Positions 55,607-63,462 of a stretch of 64,000 nucleotides of DNA are shown here, piece by piece. Source of the stretch: Methylobacterium sp. J-078 (GTDB lineage: Bacteria; Pseudomonadota; Alphaproteobacteria; Rhizobiales; Beijerinckiaceae); the NCBI RefSeq assembly GCF_022829285.1, contig NZ_JAKSYI010000132.1, positions 186,001-250,000 on the forward strand, written 5' to 3'. The notes beneath the pieces were generated by a model, which saw only the letters and a program-made list of their open reading frames with translations, did not search any database and was not told the origin of the DNA. Position 1 is the stretch's first letter; each line of letters opens with the position of its first letter. The translations under genes and the position numbers were made by a program.

Positions 55607-56025
55607 CGTCTGTCTCGCCGCCCCGGCCTGCTACGCTTCGATTGACTTCAGGGCGCCCGCGGGCACGGGATCGCACGTGCCCCATGGGGCAAGCGCGCGA
55701 CTCCCGGGAGCCGAACTTCGGAAAGCATCTGAACTCTGCGGTAAATCGTTGGGGGGACTATCGTTTACCGCGCTTCCTGAGGTGGTCCCGGTTTATGGCG
55801 GGATCGCGGCGGAGGCTGGGGGCTCCCAAGGCAAAGTCTGGATGCTTTCGCGGTGTTGCGACCCCGCCACAGCCACGCTTCGGGCCGGGGCCGGGCCGGG
55901 CCATCGGTCCGTGCCGCGTGTGCGAATGAACCGTCGAGCGGCCCTACGTCATCAAACGCCGCGCTTTACCGAACCAAATCTGTACATGAGGTGTTTCAAC
56001 GCATCGAACGCGGAGAACACGGAAC
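55607..56025. other. 419-bp divergent intergenic region
   Basis: Between the divergent ilvD and exported-protein genes. The right half is richer in A/T. I see no attenuator, riboswitch or convincing gene; an open frame at 55642-55929 has no ribosome site and non-coding composition. It presumably carries both promoters. Confidence 0.55.
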
Positions 56026-56382
56026 ATGAAGCTGCTCGGTGGAATGGTGGTGGTCGGCCTCACCTTGATGGGACCGGCCCTCGCGCAGCCCTACGGCGAC
56101 CGCGACTACGGCTCCCGCGACCGGGGTTCCCGCTACGAGGGGCGCGACGACGGCTATCGTGAGCGCGGTTCCCGCTACGACGACCGCGACGACCGCCGCC
56201 GGGCCTCGGACGACGAGGGTCGCGGGCGCCGCGACCGCGGACGGGAATACGGGTTCGACGAGCGCGAGTACCTGCGCTGCAATCCCGACGTCCGCCGCGC
56301 GGTCGAGCAGGGCCAGATGCCCTCGGCCGCTGTCCACTACCGGAATTTCGGTCGCAAGGAGGGGCGGCGCCTCAGCTGCTGA
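56026..56382 (+). CDS. Small exported Asp/Arg-rich protein with one NPDV module
   Basis: A 118-residue protein with a signal peptide (MKLLGGMVVVGLTLMGPALA, cleavage before Gln21). Residues 22-75 are a charged repeat region built on DRGSRYEGRDDGYRERGSRY-like units. The C-terminal 45 residues are a single module: FDEREYLRCNPDVRRAV ... HYRNFGRKEGRRLSC. This is the same pattern as the modules in the glycosyltransferase at 49191. Its two Cys may pair. Probably periplasmic or surface; function unknown. Confidence 0.78.
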   Translation: MKLLGGMVVVGLTLMGPALAQPYGDRDYGSRDRGSRYEGRDDGYRERGSRYDDRDDRRRASDDEGRGRRDRGREYGFDEREYLRCNPDVRRAVEQGQMPSAAVHYRNFGRKEGRRLSC

Positions 56383-56509
56383 GGGCCGTGACCGGGAGCG
56401 GCTGCGCGGGGCGCGCACCGCGTGACACATCCGCACCGGGGACACGCTCCCCGGTGGAACTCCCCGCGACGGTGAAGGTTCGGCTCGTGACAACCGGAGC
56501 CTGTGCCCC

Positions 56510-58270
56510 ATGAAGATCGTCACCGTCGCGGACCTCATCGTCGACACCCTCGACCAAGCCGGCATCCAGCGCATCTACGGCATCGTCGGTGACAGCCTGA
56601 ACGGCCTCACCGAGTCCCTCCGGGTACGAGGCACCATCGACTGGGTGCATGTCCGGCACGAGGAGGTGGCGGCCTTCGCGGCGGGGGCCGACAGCCAGCT
56701 TTCGGGCAAGCTCGCGGTCTGCGCCGGGTCCTGCGGACCGGGCCATGTCCATCTCATCAACGGCCTCTACGATTGCCACCGCACCCGTACCCCGGTGCTG
56801 GCCATCGCGGCGCACATCCCCACCGCCGAGATCGGCTCGGGCTATTTCCAGGAGACGCATCCGGGCGAGCTGTTCCGCGAGTGCAGCCACTATTGCGAGA
56901 TGGTGGGCGACGCCTCGCAACTGCCGCAGGTGCTGGAGAACGCCATGCGGGCGGCGATCGGCCTCTCCGGCGTCGCCGTGGTGATCATCCCCGGCGACGT
57001 CGCCCTGATGGATGCGCCCACCCGCGGCGTCGCCCCCAATGCCGGGCTGATCCCGCCCCGGCCCGTGGTGCGCCCCGCCGAGACCGAGCTGAACGCGCTG
57101 GCCGACCTCCTCAACGGCTCGGAGCGGATCACCCTGCTGTGCGGGCGCGGCTGCGCGGGAGCACATGCCGAGCTGCTCCGGCTTGCCGAGGCCCTGAAGA
57201 GCCCGATCGTGCACGCGCTCGGCGGCAAGGACGTGGTCGAGTACGACAACCCCTACGATGTTGGCATGACGGGGCTGATCGGGTTCTCCTCGGGCTACGC
57301 CGCGATGATGTCCTGCGACACGCTGCTGATGCTCGGCACCGATTTCCCCTATCGGCAGTTCTACCCGCAGGACGCCAAGATCGCCCAGGTCGATATCCGC
57401 CCGGGCCAACTCGGGCGCCGCTGCAAGCTCGACCTCGGCCTCGTGGGCCATGTCGATGACACCCTGCGGGCGCTGCTGCCGAAGCTCACCGTCAAGAGCG
57501 AGCGCAAGCATCTCGATGCCGCCCTGAAGCACTACGCCAAGGCGCGGGAGGACCTCGACGATCTTGCGACCGGCGCGCCGGCCAAGGGCTGGTTCGGCCT
57601 CAAATCGGCCAAGCAGCCGATCCACCCGCAATACCTGACGAAGCTCGTCAGCGAGGCGGCCGCCGACGACGCGGTGTTCACGGCCGATGTCGGCACCCCG
57701 ACGATCTGGGCGGCCCGCTACCTGAAGATGAACGGCCGGCGCCGGCTCATCGGCTCCTGGGTCCACGGATCGATGGCCAACGCCATGGCGCAGGGCATCG
57801 GCGCGCAATCGGCCTATCCCGAACGGCAGGTCGTCTCGCTCTCCGGCGATGGCGGTTTCGCCATGCTGATGGGCGACCTCCTCACCTTGCGCCAGCACAA
57901 GCTGCCCCTCAAGATCGTGGTCTACAACAACGGCACCCTCGGCTTCGTCGAGCTGGAGATGAAGGCCGCCGGCTACATCGAGACCGGCGTGTCCCTGGAC
58001 AACCCGGATTTCGCCGCCATGGCCCGCGGCGCCGGCATCCACGCGGTCCGGGTCGAGGACCCGGCCGAGCTGGAGGCGGCCGTGCGCGAGGTGATGGCCC
58101 ATCCGGGGCCGGCCCTCCTCGACTGCGTGGTCGCCCGGCAGGAACTCTCCATGCCCCCGAAGATCGACGGTAAGCAGGTGAAGGGCTTCAGCCTCTACGT
58201 GCTGCGTGCCGTGATGAGCGGGCGCGGGGATTCCGTGCTCGATCTGGCCAAGACCAATCTTCTGCGGTGA
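56510..58270 (+). CDS. poxB: Pyruvate oxidase (ubiquinone-dependent pyruvate dehydrogenase)
   Basis: A 586-residue thiamine-diphosphate enzyme decarboxylating pyruvate to acetate and passing electrons to quinone at the membrane. The N-terminal catalytic Glu is in VRHEEVAAFAAG; the ThDP loop is LSGDGGFAMLMGDLLTLRQH...VVYNNG. The C-terminus (KGFSLYVLRAVMSGRGDSVLDLAKTN) matches the E. coli PoxB membrane-binding tail, which separates it from acetolactate synthase. It stands between the exported-protein gene and a convergent GntR gene. Confidence 0.92.
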   Translation: MKIVTVADLIVDTLDQAGIQRIYGIVGDSLNGLTESLRVRGTIDWVHVRHEEVAAFAAGADSQLSGKLAVCAGSCGPGHVHLINGLYDCHRTRTPVLAIAAHIPTAEIGSGYFQETHPGELFRECSHYCEMVGDASQLPQVLENAMRAAIGLSGVAVVIIPGDVALMDAPTRGVAPNAGLIPPRPVVRPAETELNALADLLNGSERITLLCGRGCAGAHAELLRLAEALKSPIVHALGGKDVVEYDNPYDVGMTGLIGFSSGYAAMMSCDTLLMLGTDFPYRQFYPQDAKIAQVDIRPGQLGRRCKLDLGLVGHVDDTLRALLPKLTVKSERKHLDAALKHYAKAREDLDDLATGAPAKGWFGLKSAKQPIHPQYLTKLVSEAAADDAVFTADVGTPTIWAARYLKMNGRRRLIGSWVHGSMANAMAQGIGAQSAYPERQVVSLSGDGGFAMLMGDLLTLRQHKLPLKIVVYNNGTLGFVELEMKAAGYIETGVSLDNPDFAAMARGAGIHAVRVEDPAELEAAVREVMAHPGPALLDCVVARQELSMPPKIDGKQVKGFSLYVLRAVMSGRGDSVLDLAKTNLLR

Positions 58271-58297
58271 GGGCTCGACCCGGGTCGTCCCGTCGAC

Positions 58298-58322
58298 CTA
58301 CCGGGTCAGATCGACCCGGTAG
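58298..58322. terminator. Hairpin between convergent poxB and gntR
   Basis: Perfect 10-bp stem (CTACCGGGTC / GACCCGGTAG, 5-nt loop) beginning at the gntR stop codon, 27 bp beyond the poxB stop. No long U-run on either side; probably a shared or weak terminator. Confidence 0.5.
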
Positions 58323-59107
58323 CGATAGGCATCGCCCCGGAACAGGCCCTCGACATACTCGACCATGACGGCGTCCCGATTGTAGCTGTGCCGCTTGATC
58401 AGCAGGCAGGGCAGCGGCTTCTCGAACGCGAAGATCTCGGATTCCTCCGCATTCGGCATGGTCGCCTCCACCGTCTGCTCGCAGCGCACGAGGCGGCCCG
58501 CCTCGTGCTGGGCCAGGAAGGCGTAGACCGAGCCCGAGAGGTCGGCGCCTTCGAGGGCGGGCACGGCCCGGATGTTGTACCAGGCGACCTCCCGCGACAT
58601 CGGCACGCCGTCGCCGGAGCGGACCCGCGTGAGCTTTAGGAACGGGGCTGTGGACGGGAGGCCGAAGATCGAGGCGATCGAGCGGTCCTCCGCGACCGCG
58701 CGCTCCAGGATTCGCGAGGAGGGCACCTTTCCGAGTTCCCGCATCTCCTCGGTGAAGCCCTTGAGGCGGTCCATGCCGGGCCGCACGGGCTCCGGACGGC
58801 GACGCACGAGGAAGCCGGAGCGGCCACGCGGCAGGAGAAGCTCGTCCTCGCTGAGCTCGGCATAGGCGCGCTGGACCGTGACGCGGCTGACGCCCAGACT
58901 GTCGGCCAGCTGGCGTTCCGCCGGCAGGATGACGCCGGGCGGCAGAGTGCCCGACACGATCAGGTCGCGCAGCTGTCCCTCGATCTGCCGATAGAGGGGC
59001 ATCGCGGTATCGTCCCGAAGCCGCAGGAGGGACAGCACCGAGGGGCGATCGCTGACAGCGAGATCCGGCTCGACATCGCCATGTCCCGTCCGATTTTTCC
59101 GGCGCAC
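58298..59107 (-). CDS. GntR-family regulator with UTRA domain
   Basis: A 269-residue transcription factor of the HutC subfamily. The winged HTH spans about 35-100 (PLYRQIEGQLRDLIVSG, PAERQLADSLGVSRVTVQRAYAEL); the UTRA effector domain covers the rest (FLKLTRVRSGDGVPMSREVAWYN, LLIKRHSYNRDAVMVEYVEGL). GTG 59107 is the assumed start. It is divergent from a PfkB kinase across 54 bp, so it probably controls that kinase and itself in response to a sugar-like effector. Confidence 0.92.
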   Translation of the reverse strand: MRRKNRTGHGDVEPDLAVSDRPSVLSLLRLRDDTAMPLYRQIEGQLRDLIVSGTLPPGVILPAERQLADSLGVSRVTVQRAYAELSEDELLLPRGRSGFLVRRRPEPVRPGMDRLKGFTEEMRELGKVPSSRILERAVAEDRSIASIFGLPSTAPFLKLTRVRSGDGVPMSREVAWYNIRAVPALEGADLSGSVYAFLAQHEAGRLVRCEQTVEATMPNAEESEIFAFEKPLPCLLIKRHSYNRDAVMVEYVEGLFRGDAYRYRVDLTR

Positions 59108-59161
59108 GTTTAACCGACCTCCTGTACCAGACGTTCATAGCGGATCGGGCCGGGGTGCTCC

Positions 59162-60091
59162 ATGCGGGTCTTCGTCGTAGGCAGTTTCGTGATCGCCTGT
59201 TCCGTGAAGGTCGCGCGGTTGCCGCAGGCGGGGGAATCCCTCGGAGGCTCCGCCTTCCTCGCGGAGCCGGGCGGGAAGGGCTTCAACCTCGCGCTGGCTG
59301 CGCACCGCCTCGGCCTCGACGTGGACGGGATCTTCGCCGTCGGCGAGGACGTCTTCTCCCCCGTCGTCCGGTCGACCTTCGCGCGGGTCGGCTTCTCGAC
59401 CGACATGCTGGTGCCGCATGTGGGCTCGACGGGGGCCGGGGTCGCCTTCGTCGATCCAATCGGTGAGAACTGCCTCGCGGTCTGCCTCGGTGCCAATCTC
59501 GCCCTCACGGCGGAGGACGTCCGGGGATTCGCCCCGCGCCTGCAGGACTCGGATCTCGTCGCCGCGACGTTCGAATCCCCGGACGCGCCGATCCGGGAGG
59601 CCTTCACCCTGGCGCGAGCCCGGGGCATCCGCACGCTGCTCAATCCCTCTCCCGTCCGCGCCCTCGATCCCGCGATCCTGGCCGAGACGACGATCCTCGT
59701 CCTCAACGCCGTCGAGGCGGCCGAGCTCGGCCTCGGTCATCCCGACTGCATCGCCCAGGCGCGGAGCGCGACGCCCGCCATCGCGGCCCTGCTCGATGGC
59801 GGCCTCGAACTGCTCGTCGTGACGCTGGGCGTGCGGGGTGCCGTCGCGTTCCGCCCGGACTCGCCGCCCCTCCGCCAACCGGCCTTCGCGGTCGCGGCCG
59901 TCGATACGGTGGGAGCGGGCGACGCCTTCGGCGCCGGCCTCATCGCGGGCCTGCTCGACGGAAGGCCGTTGGAGGGCGTTCTCCGGCAGGCGGCCGCCTG
60001 CGGTGCGCTCGCCACCTGCCGGTTCGGAGCCTTCGATGCGTTCCCGAGCGCGCGTGACCTGGACCTCTTCCTGGACCGGCCCCCGACCTGA
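59162..60091 (+). CDS. PfkB-family carbohydrate kinase, ribokinase-like
   Basis: A 309-residue sugar or nucleoside kinase. It has the N-terminal PfkB signature GGKGFNLALAAHRLG and the C-terminal DTVGAGDAFGAGL with the anion hole and catalytic Asp. The opening VVGSFVIACSVKV and the NPSPVRALDP segment resemble ribokinase. The substrate is uncertain (ribose, a purine nucleoside or another pentose). It is probably controlled by the divergent GntR regulator. Confidence 0.91.
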   Translation: MRVFVVGSFVIACSVKVARLPQAGESLGGSAFLAEPGGKGFNLALAAHRLGLDVDGIFAVGEDVFSPVVRSTFARVGFSTDMLVPHVGSTGAGVAFVDPIGENCLAVCLGANLALTAEDVRGFAPRLQDSDLVAATFESPDAPIREAFTLARARGIRTLLNPSPVRALDPAILAETTILVLNAVEAAELGLGHPDCIAQARSATPAIAALLDGGLELLVVTLGVRGAVAFRPDSPPLRQPAFAVAAVDTVGAGDAFGAGLIAGLLDGRPLEGVLRQAAACGALATCRFGAFDAFPSARDLDLFLDRPPT

Positions 60092-60137
60092 GCGCGGCTC
60101 CCTCCGATGCCCCGCTCCTTTTAGGGCCCGGCGAACT

Positions 60138-61214
60138 TCAGCAATGGGTCGGCTGCCCGCTGAAGATCGAGAGCGAGGCGATGATGCTGAGCAGCTCCGC
60201 CTGCCGCTTGGTGCCCGTCTTGTGGAAGATCGAGGTGAGCTGGGTGCGCACCGTGCTGGTCTGTACGCCGGCGCTGGCCGCGTAGGATTGCAGGCGCAAG
60301 CCCCCGGCCAGGGCCTGGAGCAGGCGCGCCTCGGCTGGGGTGAGGTCGAAGAGGAGGTGCAGGAGACCGTCATCCGGAGCGGCCCGCGCGCCTACCTGCA
60401 CCAGCACGAGGAGAACGGCGGATTCGTCGAAGACGTCGTCTGCGTGCCGATCGAAGCGGAGGATGTGGGCGATGTGCGTGCGGTGCCCCGCATAGGTGCG
60501 CACCGGCATGGTCTGCACGATGCTGCGGCCCTCGACGACGTTGGCGATCGCATCCTGCAGGAATTTGCTGTTGGTCAGACTCTTGAACACGAGGCCGCCG
60601 GTGTGACCGGTGGGCAGGACCTCGTCCCGTTCGTGGAGGCGGGCGTTCATGGTCAGTGCCCGTCCGGACGCAGACAGGATTGCGGCCGGGAGCCCGATCC
60701 GGTTCAACGCCGACGCGGTGACGCGTGCGCGCTCGGAGCCGAACTGGGCGCTGAGCTGGCAGGCCCGAACGAGGTGTGGCCGCAAAGCGTCCAACCGCGG
60801 CAGAAAACCGGCCTCGTGCGGCCCCGCGTCGGCGTGGCGCTCGACCGTGACGATCGCGACCTCGCCGCTGGGGAGCGGGATCGTCGTGCCCACCTGCCAG
60901 GATCGCGCCTCGGCCTGGCAGCTCCTTGTGTCGAGGAAGGCCGGCATCAGGTCGACATCGCGCACGAAGCCCGCATGAGCCAGCGCGCGCCACTGTGCCA
61001 GGCGCCCGCTGCCTCGCCACGACGTCGCCGTGTGCTGCCGCATCCGGTGCTCGAGGGTCGGAGAGACGATCCAACGGGGCCTTCCGACCGGTGGAAGCAC
61101 CGTCAGCACGCCGCCATCCGAATTCGTCGTGTCCGCGAGGCACTGGAGGACATCGGGCCAGAGTTCCGGCGTACCGGCAGCCTCGTAGATCCGATCGATG
61201 AGTGCTTCGTGCAC
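60138..61214 (-). CDS. LuxR-type HTH transcriptional regulator
   Basis: A 358-residue protein. The C-terminal LuxR/GerE HTH runs LTPAEARLLQALAGGLRLQSYAASAG with TVRTQLTSIFHKTGTKRQAEL. The N-terminal part is a PAS/GAF-like sensor without a recognised ligand pocket (LIDRIYEAAGTPELWPDVL opens it). GTG 61214 is the chosen start; a TTG 15 bases upstream is possible. Effector and targets are unknown. Palindromic and direct repeats lie just upstream. Confidence 0.85.
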   Translation of the reverse strand: MHEALIDRIYEAAGTPELWPDVLQCLADTTNSDGGVLTVLPPVGRPRWIVSPTLEHRMRQHTATSWRGSGRLAQWRALAHAGFVRDVDLMPAFLDTRSCQAEARSWQVGTTIPLPSGEVAIVTVERHADAGPHEAGFLPRLDALRPHLVRACQLSAQFGSERARVTASALNRIGLPAAILSASGRALTMNARLHERDEVLPTGHTGGLVFKSLTNSKFLQDAIANVVEGRSIVQTMPVRTYAGHRTHIAHILRFDRHADDVFDESAVLLVLVQVGARAAPDDGLLHLLFDLTPAEARLLQALAGGLRLQSYAASAGVQTSTVRTQLTSIFHKTGTKRQAELLSIIASLSIFSGQPTHC

Positions 61215-61235
61215 GGCCCGCCCCAAGCTGAACTG

Positions 61236-61267
61236 ACTGATCGCAATCAGTCCAATATCAGTCCAAA
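61236..61267. promoter_or_regulatory. Palindrome and tandem repeats upstream of the LuxR gene
   Basis: A perfect palindrome ACTGAT-CGCA-ATCAGT (61236-61251) overlaps two tandem 11-bp units ATCAGTCCAAT/ATCAGTCCAAA (61246-61267). They lie 22 bp upstream of the likely GTG start. The layout suits an autoregulatory operator or UP-like promoter element. Confidence 0.55.
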
Positions 61268-61571
61268 ATTGACGAAGGTATCCTCCAAACGGGGGATGTG
61301 CCTGGTTCGGCCGGCGCCGGTGAAGCCCCGCCGGGTGTTGCGCGGCCTCATTTCGGCGCCGAGCATGCTGGGCTCCCCGGCATCCCAAGCACCGATCGCT
61401 TCGTCGGAAACCCCTGCAACGGTGATGTTTTCTCGGCCGGCGCCCGGTCCGGTCCGTCCGGATCGCCCCGGGCCTCGGGCCTCCAGGACGCCGATGATGT
61501 CGCCCTCCGCCGGACGGAGGATGCCGCTTTCCGGGGCATCGCTAAACTGTCCGAAACTGGAGGAACCCGCC

Positions 61572-61790
61572 ATGAGACTGTTGATTGCCTGCTCGATCGT
61601 CGTTGTCTCCTGCATCGCCGCACGGGCCGACGAGTTGAACGATATGCCCGATATCGCCTGCGCGCAGGCATCGTCGGCCCTGGAGCGCGCGCAGATCGGT
61701 TGCTCGGACGCGAACCTCGCGTCGGTCGATCCGCGGACGGGCGGGTCTCCGCGCGAGCGCTCCGAGGACGACGGCGCCAAAGCCAACTAG
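61572..61790 (+). CDS. Small secreted hypothetical protein
   Basis: A 72-residue protein with a signal peptide (MRLLIACSIVVVSCIAARA, then DEL). The mature part has two Cys (DIACAQA, IGCSDA) 16 residues apart, likely a disulphide, and a charged C-terminus. ATG 61572 is preceded by a strong TGGAGGAA ribosome site, the main reason to accept it. It is 16 bp ahead of the LysE gene. Function unknown. Confidence 0.72.
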   Translation: MRLLIACSIVVVSCIAARADELNDMPDIACAQASSALERAQIGCSDANLASVDPRTGGSPRERSEDDGAKAN

Positions 61791-61806
61791 GCGCGTTCGC
61801 CGCGCC

Positions 61807-62499
61807 ATGAGCGTCATCGCGACGGCCCTGCTCTCCGGAGCGAGCCTCGGCCTGTCCATCGCCGCGCCGATCGGCCCGACCAGCCTGCTCTGTGTCCAGC
61901 GAACCCTGTCGGGCGGCCTGCCGACGGGGCTCGCCACCGGTCTCGGGGTCGCCACCGTGCATCTGACCTACGGGACACTGGTGGCGGGGTGGGGTGCGGA
62001 CCTGGCCACGGCCTGGTCGAACGTGGCCGTGCTCTCCCTGGTCTCGGGGACGGTGCTGCTCGCCCTCGCTGTCCGGGTCCTGCGCAGCGTCACGGTCCTG
62101 CGCCAAGAAGGCGAGCGCCAAGAAGGCGAGCGCCGCCGCACCCTCGCGGCGAGCTACGGCAGCGCCATCGGGCTCGCCCTGGCGAACCCCGTCACGCCCG
62201 TCCTGTTCCTCGCGGCGATGCCGGCCCTCCTCGCCCACGGGGCCGCTCCGCTTCCGGTGCTGGTGGCCGGCGTGTTCCTGGGCTCCCTCGCCTGGTGGGT
62301 CACCCTCAACACCGCGGTGTCCCTGTTCCGGGGCTGTGTGACCAGCCACGTGCTCCAGCGGATGAACAAGGCCGCCGGCCTCCTCCTCGCCGCCCTGGCG
62401 CTGAGCCTCCTGGCCAAGGGGCTGGTGGGCAGCCTGGACGGGCCACCTTATCGGGGAATCGGCGGGGCCGTCGTTGTGGCGGGCTCGGACCGGCCCTGA
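61807..62499 (+). CDS. LysE/RhtB-family exporter
   Basis: A 230-residue inner-membrane protein with about six hydrophobic segments, starting SVIATALLSGASLGLSIAAPIGPTSLL, where the PxGP motif is typical of LysE/RhtB. The loop between helices three and four contains a duplicated RQEGE unit encoded by an exact 15-bp tandem repeat (62101-62130). The family exports basic or neutral amino acids; the substrate is unknown. The 218 bp downstream (62500-62718) hold no recognisable gene. Confidence 0.87.
   Translation: MSVIATALLSGASLGLSIAAPIGPTSLLCVQRTLSGGLPTGLATGLGVATVHLTYGTLVAGWGADLATAWSNVAVLSLVSGTVLLALAVRVLRSVTVLRQEGERQEGERRRTLAASYGSAIGLALANPVTPVLFLAAMPALLAHGAAPLPVLVAGVFLGSLAWWVTLNTAVSLFRGCVTSHVLQRMNKAAGLLLAALALSLLAKGLVGSLDGPPYRGIGGAVVVAGSDRP
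62101..62130 (+). repeat. Exact 15-bp tandem duplication in the LysE gene
   Basis: CGCCAAGAAGGCGAG occurs twice without a gap; it keeps the reading frame and doubles the RQEGE pentapeptide in a cytoplasmic loop. Copy number may vary by slippage. Confidence 0.93.
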
Positions 62500-62718
62500 C
62501 GCCGCACCCCGCCCTCGGGGACCATTGCCCGACCTCACTCGGTGCCTTCAACGTGGACGCCAAGCTGGATCTCGGCTTCCGGGCGCGCGTCGAACCGCCC
62601 CTGCCCCGCGCGAAACCGGTTCCCCCGTCCCGCCCGATGCTCTAAACCCAGGCCAACCATAGAACACTTCCAAAGCGGCCGGCGGGGCGTCCCGATGGGC
62701 GCGGGACCAGGGAACGCC

Positions 62719-63462
62719 ATGCGCATCGGACTGTTCGTGCCGTGCTACGTCGACGCCTTCGAGCCTGAGGTGGGGATCGCCACGCTGGAATTGCTGGAGC
62801 GCTTCGGCCTCGACGTGGACTACCCCTTCGACCAGACCTGCTGCGGCCAGCCGATGACCAACACCGGCTGCCACGCGGAGGCCGCCGCCACAGAGGCGCT
62901 GTTCGTCAAGAATTTCTCGGGCTTCGACTACGTCGTGGCCCCATCCGGATCCTGCGTGCACCAGGTGCGCGAGCACCTCACGGCGATTCCGCAGACCGAC
63001 GAGGTGAAGGCCGTGCGGGCCAAGACCTTCGAACTGGTCGAGTTCCTGCACGACATCCTCAAGGTCGAGGAATTCCCCTGGGCGGAGTTCCCGCACCGGG
63101 TCGGCTACCACGGCAACTGCAACGCCCTGCGGGGCATCCACCATGCCCGGCCGTCCGAACTGAACAAGCCGTTCTTCTCCAAGCCCCTCGACCTCCTGAA
63201 GAAGGTCAAGGGCATCGAGATCGTGGCCCCGGCCCGGCCCGACGAGTGCTGCGGCTTTGGCGGCACCTTCTCGGTGTTCGAGCCCGCCGTCTCGGCCAAG
63301 ATGGGCTACGACAAGGTCTCGGACCACGCTCAGGCCGGGGCCGAGTACGTCGTCTCGGCCGATTCGTCCTGCATGATGCATCAGAAGGGCTGCGCCGAGC
63401 GGATCGGCGTGCCCCTCAAGTTCATTCACATCGCCCGCATCCTCAATGGAGCGACCGCATGA
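62719..63462 (+). CDS. lutA: Lactate utilisation protein A (Fe-S oxidoreductase)
   Basis: A 247-residue protein of the LutABC complex, which oxidises L-lactate to pyruvate. It has two CCG-type cysteine clusters: DQTCCGQPMTNTG with SGSCVHQV, then DECCGFGGTFSV with SSCMMHQKG, binding an Fe-S cluster. ATG 62719 has a GGGA-containing ribosome site. The stop overlaps the next start as ATGA, so translation is coupled to lutB. Confidence 0.93.
   Translation: MRIGLFVPCYVDAFEPEVGIATLELLERFGLDVDYPFDQTCCGQPMTNTGCHAEAAATEALFVKNFSGFDYVVAPSGSCVHQVREHLTAIPQTDEVKAVRAKTFELVEFLHDILKVEEFPWAEFPHRVGYHGNCNALRGIHHARPSELNKPFFSKPLDLLKKVKGIEIVAPARPDECCGFGGTFSVFEPAVSAKMGYDKVSDHAQAGAEYVVSADSSCMMHQKGCAERIGVPLKFIHIARILNGATA

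Noticed and set aside
53738..55645. Long plus-strand open frame opposite ilvD
   Set aside because: ilvD has all its cluster cysteines on the minus strand; the antisense product has no recognisable feature.
55642..55929. Possible small gene upstream of the exported NPDV protein
   Set aside because: No signal, domain or ribosome site; composition is non-coding.
56510..58270. Acetolactate synthase large subunit
   Set aside because: The C-terminal membrane-binding tail matches PoxB, and there is no small regulatory subunit beside it.
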